The translations under genes were made by a program, and so were the position numbers. Shown here in pieces: positions 51,473 to 59,830 of a stretch of 64,000 nucleotides of DNA. Under the pieces are notes generated by a model. The model had not been told where the DNA came from, did no database searches, and saw only the letters and a program-made list of their open reading frames with translations. Positions within the stretch are counted from its first letter, which is position 1; each line of letters begins with the position of its first letter. Origin of the DNA: Cohnella terricola (GTDB taxonomy: Bacteria > Bacillota > Bacilli > Paenibacillales > Paenibacillaceae); the NCBI RefSeq assembly GCF_007786475.1, contig NZ_VNJJ01000007.1:121734-185733 (forward strand), read 5' to 3'.

Positions 51473-52651
51473 TCAGAAGAAATCCATCAAATAAGGGGTA
51501 CGTTCCGGAACCCGACGCTCCAGCAAACGCAGACTCTCTTCCGGTCCGCTTAGCCGTCCGACGGATGCCAGCCAGGTCGGTTTTCGGCCGCCGGTCAATA
51601 TCGCCACCAGCGTTTGAATGTCGCAACGAACCGTCTCCTCGCCCGCCTCCGAATCACTCAGCCGCTCCATCCGGCCCTCGCCCTCCGCGCTCCACGCAAG
51701 GCGGAACAACCCGTTGTTCCAAGGCGCATGAGCGTCTTCGAGCTTCATCACTACTGCTTCCTCGCCCACGCCCTTCTCCCATGCGTATTGCTTTGCGAAT
51801 GCTTCCGCATCCACGATACGCGTCATGAAGTAGGGGATGACCTCCTGCTTGATCCTCGGATCCGCGAGCAGGAACGGAAGCGAATCATCGATCGGCGCGA
51901 TTACCGTCGCTTGTCCGATCATCGAGTCATGGTTGCCAATATAGGTCCAGAGGGCCTTGCGGGCCGTCTCGTTCGTCGCCGCCATCTCGTGAACCGTCAT
52001 CGTCTTGTTCTCGACATCGTAGAACACATAACCTTCGGGCTTGCCTTCCGCGTTGTAATAAACAGCCGTCGTCCCTTTTTTCTTCAGCACGCGATCCGTC
52101 CACCAGTCCGGCGTACGCGCAACGTTCCCGTTATACCGGATGGCGTAGTCCGAATAAATCCCGTCGAGCAGTTCTATGTCCAGCTTGGCCATGCGTTTGA
52201 CTTGCCCCGGCGTCTCCGTCCGGGGTGGCAGTTGGCTCGCCTCGAGCGTATATTTCTTATGTTCAATCGTCAATTCGTATCCGAATTTACGGTAAAAAGC
52301 AAAAGCGAACGGATGCAGCATGCTGATCGTCTGCCCGTTGTCCCTCATGACCTTATATGCGTGCTGGATCAGTTTGCTTACGCACCCCTGTCTCCTCGCA
52401 TCCGGCCACGTCGCCACGCCCGCGATGCCGCCCATCGGGATTTTCCGGCCGTGAATCCACGCTTCCAGCGGAATGATCAGCATCGCGGACATCAGCGCTC
52501 CGTTCTCGTCGAACGCTCCCCAATCCCGCTCCGGACGGAACGCTTTACGCCGGGTTTCGATATCTTGTTCCGATAATTTCATCTGAAATGCAAATTGCGA
52601 CAACGCTATTCTTTCTTCGAAATCTTCCACTTTAAGCTGCCTGATCTCCAT
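51473..52651 (-). CDS. Eis-like GNAT acetyltransferase
   Basis: A 392-residue acetyltransferase of the Eis/enhanced intracellular survival type. The N-terminal GNAT domain has GGIAGVATWPDARRQGCVSK (acetyl-CoA loop), then HPFAFAFYRKFGYELTIEHK. A second GNAT-like domain and a C-terminal SCP2-like region follow. The start at 52651 has GGAGG nine bases upstream; the ORF extends 56 codons further without one. The family acetylates aminoglycosides or other amines; the natural substrate is unknown here. It is divergent from the TetR-controlled membrane protein gene. Confidence 0.82.
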   Translation of the reverse strand: MEIRQLKVEDFEERIALSQFAFQMKLSEQDIETRRKAFRPERDWGAFDENGALMSAMLIIPLEAWIHGRKIPMGGIAGVATWPDARRQGCVSKLIQHAYKVMRDNGQTISMLHPFAFAFYRKFGYELTIEHKKYTLEASQLPPRTETPGQVKRMAKLDIELLDGIYSDYAIRYNGNVARTPDWWTDRVLKKKGTTAVYYNAEGKPEGYVFYDVENKTMTVHEMAATNETARKALWTYIGNHDSMIGQATVIAPIDDSLPFLLADPRIKQEVIPYFMTRIVDAEAFAKQYAWEKGVGEEAVVMKLEDAHAPWNNGLFRLAWSAEGEGRMERLSDSEAGEETVRCDIQTLVAILTGGRKPTWLASVGRLSGPEESLRLLERRVPERTPYLMDFF

Positions 52652-52722
52652 GGATTCCCGCCTCCGTTTCTTTTGCCGAACCACACCCCCTATATTACCA
52701 GATTTGGGTTTGGATTTTTTGT

Positions 52723-52779
52723 TGACAGTAATGTAACCATTGGTTATTATATGACCAACGGTTAGTAACCGATGGTTAT
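52723..52779 (+). promoter_or_regulatory. Promoter with TetR operators for the 190-aa membrane protein
   Basis: TTGACA (52723) and TATTAT (52746) at a 17-bp spacing, with the dyad TAACCATTGGTTA (52735-52747) between them. Further dyads ACCAACGGTTA (52755) and TAACCGATGGTTA (52767-52779) follow. The same 13-mer is in the tetR promoter. Confidence 0.9.
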
Positions 52780-52804
52780 AAATGATAAGGAGTTGAGGGA
52801 TCCC

Positions 52805-53377
52805 ATGTTTACAGGACATTTCGGATTGGCCGCGGGAGTTCGCGCCAAAGCGCCTGAAGTGCCGTTATGGGCGCTGATGGTAGGAACGCAATTGCTGGAT
52901 ATCGCCTTCGTACCGTTGCTGCTTACGGGGGCGGAAACGATGGACCAGTCTCACGGGACCGGCTACGGCGAAGCCATCATTCATGCGGATTATACGCATT
53001 CGTTGCTCGGTGCGCTCATCCTGGCATTCATCGCCGGTTGGCTGGGCAGACGTCAATGGGGCAGACGTGCGGGAGTTATTCTCGGGGCGGTCGTTTTCAG
53101 CCACTGGGTGCTCGATCTTCTCGTGCATCGCGCCGACTTGCCGCTGCTGCCGGGCAATTGGGGCAATCTGCCGCTGCTCGGCCTGGGAATATGGAAATAC
53201 GAGTGGCTCTCCGCCGGACTGGAGCTTCTGCTGCTCGTCGTCGGATTTGCGATGTACGTCAGGTCCATTCCGAGAACGTCGCAAGGAAAGTCCAGGAATG
53301 CCGCATATTTATCCGCTGCCGTCTTGGGAGTATTGCTTATTCTCTTTCTGATTACGGATGTTGCGGGGTTGTTTTAG
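52805..53377 (+). CDS. Membrane protein, TetR-controlled (190 aa)
   Basis: A 190-residue polytopic protein with about five hydrophobic helices. It begins FTGHFGLAAGVRAKAPEVPL. His/Asp residues occur in the loops (HADYTHSLLGALILAFIAGW; FSHWVLDLLVHR), resembling the H/D pattern of YdjM-type metal-dependent membrane hydrolases, but the function is not settled. The promoter carries the TetR operators, and the tetR gene lies 77 bp downstream with an operator of its own. The start at 52805 is used because GGAG precedes it. It may be an efflux or membrane-modifying protein induced by the TetR ligand. Confidence 0.75.
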   Translation: MFTGHFGLAAGVRAKAPEVPLWALMVGTQLLDIAFVPLLLTGAETMDQSHGTGYGEAIIHADYTHSLLGALILAFIAGWLGRRQWGRRAGVILGAVVFSHWVLDLLVHRADLPLLPGNWGNLPLLGLGIWKYEWLSAGLELLLLVVGFAMYVRSIPRTSQGKSRNAAYLSAAVLGVLLILFLITDVAGLF

Positions 53378-53391
53378 GGATTACGGTAAGT

Positions 53392-53420
53392 TTGACGATA
53401 GTCTAACCATTGGTTACAAT
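53392..53420 (+). promoter_or_regulatory. tetR promoter with embedded operator
   Basis: TTGACG (53392) and TACAAT (53415), 17-bp spacing, with the dyad TAACCATTGGTTA (53404-53416) in between. It indicates autorepression. Confidence 0.9.
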
Positions 53421-53453
53421 GTTGGCATAGTGGAAGAGCGGGGGAATGAGGAC

Positions 53454-54077
53454 GTGGCTACGAGACAGGAACAGAGGTCGGAAGAAACGAAAGCGAGCAT
53501 TCTATCGGCAGCCGGACGATTGTTCTCTGCCAAAGGATATGAAGCCGTAACGATGAGGGAGATCGCCAAGGAAGCAGGATGCTCCCATACGACCATCTAT
53601 ATTTACTTCAAAGACAAAGAAGCGTTGCTGCAGCAATTGTCTCTCCCTCCGCTCCTGTCCTTGATGGATGAAATGAAGCGGCTTTCGGAAGAGGAAGTCG
53701 GGTTAGATGCCCGGCTGGAGAACCTGAGCTTGGCATTTATCGAATTCTGCTTCCACAATCGGAATACGTACAATCTCTTCATTAACGTCAAGTCCGGCAG
53801 GGTCGACAATCCGGCTCCCGAGATGGAAATCAATCGGGTTCGCGGCTCTCTATTCAATCTGCTGACGGACGCGCTTCGGAATTGCTTAAGCTTGGACCCT
53901 GCGGACGAACGATTGTTGACCTATTCGCGAATCTATTTCTTCGCTATATACGGAATCGTGGCCACTTACGCCCATTCCGAAGAAACGGTCGAAGGGCTGC
54001 TGGAGAGATTAACCCCGACCTTCCGGACGGCTTTCAAAGTGCTCATCGCCGGCTTTCGCGAAGAAATCGGGTCATAG
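53454..54077 (+). CDS. TetR/AcrR-family repressor
   Basis: A 207-residue regulator. GTG at 53454 gives VATRQEQRSEETKASILSAA and the TetR HTH (FSAKGYEAVTMREIAKEAGC, SHTTIYIYFKDKEALLQQLS). The C-terminal part is a ligand-binding all-helical domain with no recognisable motif. Two promoters (its own and that of the upstream membrane protein) hold TAACCATTGGTTA between -35 and -10, so it should repress both. The ligand is unknown. The longer reading frame upstream crosses the promoter and is not used. Confidence 0.9.
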   Translation: MATRQEQRSEETKASILSAAGRLFSAKGYEAVTMREIAKEAGCSHTTIYIYFKDKEALLQQLSLPPLLSLMDEMKRLSEEEVGLDARLENLSLAFIEFCFHNRNTYNLFINVKSGRVDNPAPEMEINRVRGSLFNLLTDALRNCLSLDPADERLLTYSRIYFFAIYGIVATYAHSEETVEGLLERLTPTFRTAFKVLIAGFREEIGS

Positions 54078-54096
54078 CAAAGACGTTGTCCCCATG

Positions 54097-54268
54097 TATA
54101 TGATTTTTCATATATATTTTTAATATTTGGGTTCAAAACGCATGTTGTATATGAAATTTCACATACATTTACTGGATTAGGGCGCTAACCCGCATATTAT
54201 ATATGATTTTTCACATACATTTACAAATTTCCGGCTCAAACCGCGGATTATACATGAAATTTCACATA
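54097..54268. repeat. Four-copy 51-52-bp tandem repeat with an AT-rich dyad
   Basis: The core TATATGAWWTTTCACATA recurs at 54097, 54148, 54200 and 54251. Between cores lie related stretches (GGTTCAAAACGC; GCGCTAACCCGC; GGCTCAAACCGC). The cores are nearly palindromic. The 280-bp region 54078-54357 consists of these repeats and a terminator. Confidence 0.85.
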
Positions 54269-54297
54269 CAATTCCCCTTCGCCCTACATAGCGCCAC

Positions 54298-54346
54298 AAA
54301 AAAGAGGCTCCCCCCATAGTCGGAACTGAGGGACAGCCTCTTTCTT
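54298..54346. terminator. Bidirectional terminator between tetR and the sugar isomerase
   Basis: AAAGAGGCT and AGCCTCTTT pair around a loop of about 25 nt, with A-runs and T-runs on the outside on both strands. Confidence 0.75.
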
Positions 54347-54357
54347 TCATTCGTCCA

Positions 54358-55122
54358 TTAAATCCAACCGCGTTCCTTAAACCAAGCGTAGTTCAGCTTG
54401 GCGCTCTCGAGCGAGGAGACATCGTAACGCTCTTGCTCGATGATGATGTATTCTACGCCAGCCGATTCGCAGGCCTTAAGCGCGGAATCCCAATCGACGG
54501 AGCCTTTGCCGATCTCCGTATCCGTGCCGTCTTCCTTGAAGTCCTTCGCGTGAACGAGGGGAAGGCGTCCAGCATACTTCTTCACGTATTCCGCCGGATC
54601 CTGTCCCGCGACTTTCACCCACCCCAGATCAAACTCCGCGAACAACAGCTCGGCGGGAATTCTCTCCATCAGGTGATCGATGACCAGTTTACCCTCAACC
54701 GGCTTGAACTCGAACGCATGGTTATGGTAACCGAAGGCCAGACCCGATTCCGTGACCAGCTTTGCCGCCTGCTCCAGCGTATCCGCCATCCGGTGCACGT
54801 CGTCGAGAGCCGGATTGTCTCCAAGCGGATACCACGGCACGATAAAACGCTTCAACCCCAGCTCCAAGCTATACTCCACTTGCTTCTTCACATTATCCCA
54901 GATCGCCGCGTCGTTCACCGTCAGACCGATATGCGCGGAAGGTGCATTCAGGCCCGCGTCGTCCAGCGCTTGACGCACTTCTTTCGCGGAATGCCCGTAA
55001 TACCCGGCTAGTTCCACGTTCTTGTAGCCGATCTCGCCGATTTCTCTGATCGTGCTGAGGAAATCCTTCTCGCTGCGGTCACGAACGGAATATAATTGAA
55101 TGCCCACTTGCGGTTTGCTCAT
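54358..55122 (-). CDS. Sugar phosphate isomerase/epimerase (TIM barrel)
   Basis: A 254-residue xylose isomerase-like TIM-barrel protein. The start KPQVGIQLYSVRDRSEKDFL, FGYHNHAFEFKPVEGK and FAEFDLGWVKVAGQDPAEYV (metal-binding region) match the family. It probably acts on an inositol- or sugar-derived substrate in the cytoplasm. The last residues (GVEYIIIEQERYDVSSLESA) are also typical. RBS GGTGG is eight bases upstream. There is no neighbouring inositol gene; the carbohydrate importer genes lie 1.3 kb away, beyond the LCP gene. Confidence 0.85.
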   Translation of the reverse strand: MSKPQVGIQLYSVRDRSEKDFLSTIREIGEIGYKNVELAGYYGHSAKEVRQALDDAGLNAPSAHIGLTVNDAAIWDNVKKQVEYSLELGLKRFIVPWYPLGDNPALDDVHRMADTLEQAAKLVTESGLAFGYHNHAFEFKPVEGKLVIDHLMERIPAELLFAEFDLGWVKVAGQDPAEYVKKYAGRLPLVHAKDFKEDGTDTEIGKGSVDWDSALKACESAGVEYIIIEQERYDVSSLESAKLNYAWFKERGWI

Positions 55123-55310
55123 GATTTTCCACCGTCCTATGGATTGGTCGTCTTCCGCCTTCTATTATAGGCTTAACCATCCGTTCCCACGATAGGAGTT
55201 TTTGTCCTCTTTGTATGCATTTTGGAGAATCCATTGCCATTTGGAACAACTTTCCTATGGGTTTCGTCGTATTAAAAGTGACAGCTAATCGGAAAGGATG
55301 GACTAACCGT

Positions 55311-56381
55311 ATGGATCAGCCTACTCAACCGATTCAACCCGATCTACAGGAACCGCCTGCCGGGAAACCCCCGATCAAGAAACGCTTTACCAGGAAACAA
55401 ATCATCTTATACAGCTCGCTCGGCGTGTTCCTTATTTTCGCATCCGTGGCGGCCTATTATATTTATTCGATTTACTCGTTCGCAGGGAAAATATACGTCG
55501 ATCCCGCCAACAATCAACCGGATGTCGTCCTCCCCACGGACGGAAGCGCGCCGACGCCCATGGCCGTGATCGAGCCCCCGGAATGGGACGGCGACGAACG
55601 CATCAACATTTTACTGTTGGGCGGAGATTCGCGAGGGGTTAAGAGCAAAGCCAAGCCGCGTTCGGATACGATGATCCTCGTCTCCATCGATCCCGTCGAC
55701 AAGAGCACGCACTTGTTCTCCCTGCTACGCGACACGTACGTCAGCATCCCGCAGCGCGGATCCAACCGGTTAAACGCCGCGATCGCTTTCGGCGGGCCTT
55801 TGCTCGCCATGGAGACGGTACATAACCTGCTGGATCTGCCGATCCATTATTACGTCTATACCGACTTCGAAGGCTTTATCTCGCTGATCGACGAGCTCGG
55901 CGGCATCGACTTCGAGGTCGACAAGAACATGCGACGGACCGACAACCGCGACGATCCCAAGTACAATATCAACCTGGAAAAAGGGTTGCAACACCTCGAC
56001 GGATTGACCGCCCTGCAATACGTCCGTTATCGCAGCGACGCCATGTCCGACTTCGCTAGATCGGAGCGCCAGCGGAAGTTCCTGACCGCCATCGCGAGCA
56101 AGCTGAAGTCCACAACTTCGCTATTCAAGCTGCCGCAGCTCCTCAACGGCGTCGCCCCCTATATCGAGACGAATATTCCGCCCGGCGACCTGCTCAAGCT
56201 CGCTAGACTCGGCATGCAGCTCGACACGAGCAACCTTGGCGGCATCCAAATCCCGCAGATGAACGCCTTCAGAAACGAGATCATCGACGGCATGGATGTC
56301 CTCGTTCCCGATACGGAGAAGGTCAGGATCTACATCAAGGAGCAGCTTGCCGGGGAGACGACGGCTAATCTTAATCATTGA
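55311..56381 (+). CDS. LytR-CpsA-Psr (LCP) family cell-wall ligase
   Basis: A 356-residue membrane protein with one N-terminal helix (IILYSSLGVFLIFASVAAYY) and an extracellular LCP domain from about residue 95. Family motifs: INILLLGGDSRG, RSDTMILVSIDPVDKSTHLF, LLRDTYVSIPQRGSNRLNAA, LTALQYVRYRSDAMSDFARS. LCP enzymes transfer teichoic acid, capsule or related polymers from lipid carriers to peptidoglycan. The ATG at 55311 is preferred; AAAGGATGG lies nine bases upstream and the 32-codon extension lacks an RBS. It is convergent with the permease genes. Confidence 0.9.
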   Translation: MDQPTQPIQPDLQEPPAGKPPIKKRFTRKQIILYSSLGVFLIFASVAAYYIYSIYSFAGKIYVDPANNQPDVVLPTDGSAPTPMAVIEPPEWDGDERINILLLGGDSRGVKSKAKPRSDTMILVSIDPVDKSTHLFSLLRDTYVSIPQRGSNRLNAAIAFGGPLLAMETVHNLLDLPIHYYVYTDFEGFISLIDELGGIDFEVDKNMRRTDNRDDPKYNINLEKGLQHLDGLTALQYVRYRSDAMSDFARSERQRKFLTAIASKLKSTTSLFKLPQLLNGVAPYIETNIPPGDLLKLARLGMQLDTSNLGGIQIPQMNAFRNEIIDGMDVLVPDTEKVRIYIKEQLAGETTANLNH

Positions 56382-56392
56382 GATCAGCCGAC

Positions 56393-57226
56393 TTATCCTT
56401 TCGTCCCGCCCTGCAGCCCGAAGCCTTTGGACATAAACCGTTGCGAAAGGATGTATAGAATCACCGAAGGCATCGCGTACAGCACGGAGAATGCCGCCAA
56501 TTTGCCGTAGTCCACCATCCCGTATAGCCCGAAAAACTGGTACAGCTTCAGCGATGCCGGAAATTTCTCCGGCGTGTTGAGCAAGATGTAGGGAACGAAG
56601 AAATTGCCCCAGCTTCCGGAAAACGTGAAGATGGCGACCGTGCAAATTCCGGGAACCATGAGCGGGGCGATGATCTTGCGAAGGCCGCCGAATACGGAAG
56701 CCCCATCTACCCAGGCGGCTTCCTCCAGATCGCTCGGCACCGAATCCATGAAGTTCTTTAGCATCCAGATCCCGTACGGCAAAGCCGAAGCGACGTAGAA
56801 CAGAATGACACCGAACGTGTTGTCGTACAATTTGATACTGAGGAACAGCTGATAGACAGGCACCATGACGGCCGTAATCGGCAAAGAGGTCATGAACAGG
56901 ATGGTCAACATAAACGGCTTTTTGTATTTCATTTGGTATCGGGACAGCGGATATGCGGCTAGCAAGCCCAAAATGACGAGCAGGACGGCTTGGCCGAGCG
57001 ACATGACGAGCCCGATTAGGAATGCGCGCTGATTTTCTCTGCTGGCGATGACATCGGCATAGTTGGCCCCGGTGAACCGCGCGGGCATTTTGAGCGATTG
57101 CATCGCGTTGGGATCGATCGACGAGACCAGCACCCATAACAGCGGAAGCAGGAAACAGACGCCGATCAACGTCAGTATCGCATACGGCAGCACCCGGTAG
57201 ACCATTTTACGTTGATTCGCGTTCAT
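56393..57226 (-). CDS. Carbohydrate ABC transporter permease (MalG-like)
   Basis: A 277-residue inner-membrane permease with about six helices, the second subunit of a CUT1 importer. The EAA-like loop is YGIWMLKNFMDSVPSDLEEAAWVDG with GASVFGGLRKIIAPL following. RBS AGGGAG is well placed. It starts 19 bp after the upstream permease and completes a permease pair with the lipoprotein at 58230. No ATPase is encoded nearby; a shared MsmX/UgpC-type ATPase is likely. The substrate is not deducible but should be a di- or oligosaccharide. Confidence 0.88.
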   Translation of the reverse strand: MNANQRKMVYRVLPYAILTLIGVCFLLPLLWVLVSSIDPNAMQSLKMPARFTGANYADVIASRENQRAFLIGLVMSLGQAVLLVILGLLAAYPLSRYQMKYKKPFMLTILFMTSLPITAVMVPVYQLFLSIKLYDNTFGVILFYVASALPYGIWMLKNFMDSVPSDLEEAAWVDGASVFGGLRKIIAPLMVPGICTVAIFTFSGSWGNFFVPYILLNTPEKFPASLKLYQFFGLYGMVDYGKLAAFSVLYAMPSVILYILSQRFMSKGFGLQGGTKG

Positions 57227-57245
57227 AGGAAGTCTCCCTGTAGGT

Positions 57246-58136
57246 TTACTCTTTCATCGAGCGGATATAGAACAAGCTCAGCACGATCCCCATCAGCAGT
57301 AGCAATAGCGATATCGCGGTTCCGTAGCCAAGTTGATAATTGACGAATGCCTGGTTGTACATGAAAATCGGCAAGGTAGTCGTAGCCGTTCCCGGCCCCC
57401 CGCCGGTCATCGCATAGATCAGTCCGAATACGCCCAGCGTCTGCAGCGTCACAAGCATCATGTTGGTGGTGATGGTGCTTTTGATAAAAGGAAGAACGAT
57501 CTTGATCAGAATTTGCCATCGGGATGCTCCGTCCACGACAGCCGCCTCTTCCATTTCGCTCGGCACGTCGTCGAGCGCCGCCTGGAACACGAGCATCGAG
57601 AATGCCGTACCATGCCAAATATTCCCGAGAATAATCGCAATCATCGGGACGGTATATAGCCACGTGACGGCCGGCAAACCGAAGAGAGAAAAGATGGAAT
57701 TCAGCGTGCCCTCGTCTCCGAAAAAACTGTAAAGACACAGCGCGCAGACGATCTCGGGCGTCACCCAACCGGCCAGCACGATCGTCCCGATGACGCGGCG
57801 GAACATCCGATTTTTATGCTTCATCAACAGCGCGATGAGAAACCCGAGCACCTGCTGGCCAATGACGGCGGAACCGACCAGGAAAATAAGCGTGTTCCAG
57901 ATGCTGACCCGGACCGTCGGGTCTTCGAACATTCGGATATAATTGTCGACGCCAATGAATTTGAGCTGCCTCGCGGATTCCCCTGTTAAGGCCAGATTCG
58001 TGAACGAATAGAAAAAAGTAAGCAAAATCGGATAAATGAAAAATACCAGCATTACGGCAACTGAAGGAAACAAAAAGTAAATCCAAGATTTGTTTTTTCT
58101 TTTCCCGCGCCCGATCTCTATCGCCAAACCGCTCAT
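57246..58136 (-). CDS. Carbohydrate ABC transporter permease (MalF-like)
   Basis: A 296-residue permease with six helices. The first helix follows a basic N-terminus (RGKRKNKSWIYFLFPSVAVM). The EAA loop is FQAALDDVPSEMEEAAVVDG with ASRWQILIKIVLPFIKSTIT. It pairs with the MalG-like subunit directly downstream and follows the solute-binding lipoprotein gene by 93 bp, the standard order for CUT1 importers. CGGAGG upstream of the ATG is somewhat far (12 bases). Confidence 0.88.
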   Translation of the reverse strand: MSGLAIEIGRGKRKNKSWIYFLFPSVAVMLVFFIYPILLTFFYSFTNLALTGESARQLKFIGVDNYIRMFEDPTVRVSIWNTLIFLVGSAVIGQQVLGFLIALLMKHKNRMFRRVIGTIVLAGWVTPEIVCALCLYSFFGDEGTLNSIFSLFGLPAVTWLYTVPMIAIILGNIWHGTAFSMLVFQAALDDVPSEMEEAAVVDGASRWQILIKIVLPFIKSTITTNMMLVTLQTLGVFGLIYAMTGGGPGTATTTLPIFMYNQAFVNYQLGYGTAISLLLLLMGIVLSLFYIRSMKE

Positions 58137-58229
58137 GCAGACTTCAACCTCCGCGCCCGATGTTTGGAAAAACCGCTATGCCCAAGCGGCTCCGCAACGC
58201 GAGAACCGATTGAGCATAGCCGCCTAACG

Positions 58230-59594
58230 TTACTTCTCTATCGTCTTGTCCGCGCCTACGATCCGAGTGACATCCTGTGCATATTTGGCCGCCGCCGCAT
58301 CCGGCGCCGTCCCCGAAGCGACGGACTCGACCATCGTCTGGATTTGAGTCGACACTTCCGGATATTTGTCCTGCGCGGGCCGGAATTCGGCGTTCTTCAA
58401 ATAATCGGTCGCGATTTCGTTAAACGGCATTTTGGTGTATTCCGGGTCTTTCGCGACGTCCGCCCGTACCGTGATGTTGCCGGACGCGATGACCAGCTTC
58501 TCTGTATTCTCCTTGTTCAGTGCGAATTTGATGAAGTCCCACGCCTCGTCTTTGTGCTGGGCATTCTTCGGAATCGACAGCGCCCAGCCTCCGGCCAGCG
58601 TAATGGAGCCGGGTGCCTGCCCTTTGCTCGTCGGCATAGGCGCAAAGCCAAGCACGTCTTTGTATTCCGGCCATGGAGCGGCGCCGTTCTCCAAGTAGTT
58701 GCCCGGGATCCAGGAGCCGTCCAGCGATATCGCCAGTTTGCCTTTCGGCAAGTATTCGCGGGAGGAAGTGTTGCCGGCTTGACCGTTCAGCACTTTGGAC
58801 AGCGGCGGCCCCAGCTTCTCCTTGTTCACGGTCGCGACGAAATTAAGCGCGTCCAGGATTCCCTGACTTTTTACGATCCATTTACCGCTCTTGTCGTCGT
58901 ACAGTCTTTCCCCCGCTCCATAGAGGAGCATTTCATAGGTTTGCATGGAGGTTGCTTCGCCCGTCGCCTTGCCCATGTTCATCCAGATCGGAACGACGTC
59001 GCTTCCCGCTTTTTGCTGGACCGTTCTCGCGGCGTCCAACACTTCATCCCACGTTTTCGGCACCCAGTTTTCCGGAAGACCGACTTGTTTGAAAATGTTC
59101 TTGTTGTACCAAAGTCCCCTCGAGTCGGTATTGTAGGGAACCCCGTATATTTTGCCGTCGCTCGCGGTCACGCCTTTCTTCATCGCTTCGATGAAGGAGC
59201 CGTTCGTCCAGTCGGACCAGTCTTTCAGCCTATCGTCGAGCGGCGACAAATATCCGGCGCTAGCATCCGAATTGATCATGAAGGTGTCTTCGGTTACGAT
59301 ATCCGGCGCCGTATCTTTCGATTTCAACGCCAGGGCAATCTTGGCAAAATAGTCCCCTTCGGACGCCTGGATCGGCGTCTGCTTGATTTCCACTTTGTCG
59401 TTCGAATACTTGGCCGCAACGTCTTTAAGCCATTTGTAGAGCGTCCCGTTCTCCCCTGCGCCGTCATCCCGATAGGTGATCGTAATCGTTTTTTTGGTGC
59501 CACCAGATTTGCTGTCGGAACATCCGGCAAGCAAAATGGAACCGCATACAACTGTCGTAATCGCAAATAAGAGTGCCCGTCTGCCGTTTGCCAC
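58230..59594 (-). CDS. Sugar-binding lipoprotein of the ABC importer
   Basis: A 454-residue extracellular solute-binding protein. The signal peptide (RRALLFAITTVVCGSILLAG) ends with lipobox LLAGC. The body has TYRDDGAGENGTLYKWLKDV and AGGWALSIPKNAQHKDEAWD (family 1-like). It precedes the two permease genes and delivers the sugar. GTG start at 59594 with GGGAGGG seven bases upstream. It is divergent from another binding-protein gene across 236 bp. Confidence 0.9.
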   Translation of the reverse strand: MANGRRALLFAITTVVCGSILLAGCSDSKSGGTKKTITITYRDDGAGENGTLYKWLKDVAAKYSNDKVEIKQTPIQASEGDYFAKIALALKSKDTAPDIVTEDTFMINSDASAGYLSPLDDRLKDWSDWTNGSFIEAMKKGVTASDGKIYGVPYNTDSRGLWYNKNIFKQVGLPENWVPKTWDEVLDAARTVQQKAGSDVVPIWMNMGKATGEATSMQTYEMLLYGAGERLYDDKSGKWIVKSQGILDALNFVATVNKEKLGPPLSKVLNGQAGNTSSREYLPKGKLAISLDGSWIPGNYLENGAAPWPEYKDVLGFAPMPTSKGQAPGSITLAGGWALSIPKNAQHKDEAWDFIKFALNKENTEKLVIASGNITVRADVAKDPEYTKMPFNEIATDYLKNAEFRPAQDKYPEVSTQIQTMVESVASGTAPDAAAAKYAQDVTRIVGADKTIEK

Positions 59595-59830
59595 TAGATT
59601 TCCCTCCCATTAAAAAGTTGGCAAAGCCTGAAGTAACCCTATTGTAACGTTTCGTATCGTTTAAAGGTGTCGATTCGTATCGCTAGGACAGGGAAATGTT
59701 TTGTCGAAAAGACAGGGAGGCACCTGCCGCATTTATTAGATTTTCTTAGGAAAATATACAATTTTTATTTATTTATTCGCTTGTAATTTGTTCCAATCGC
59801 AGTTAAGTTGGTTTTAAGGAGGGGATTTAC

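Noticed and set aside
54097..54268. CRISPR array
   Set aside because: The repeat-and-spacer geometry superficially fits, but connecting stretches are themselves similar, the unit is AT-rich and only four copies long, and no cas gene is near.
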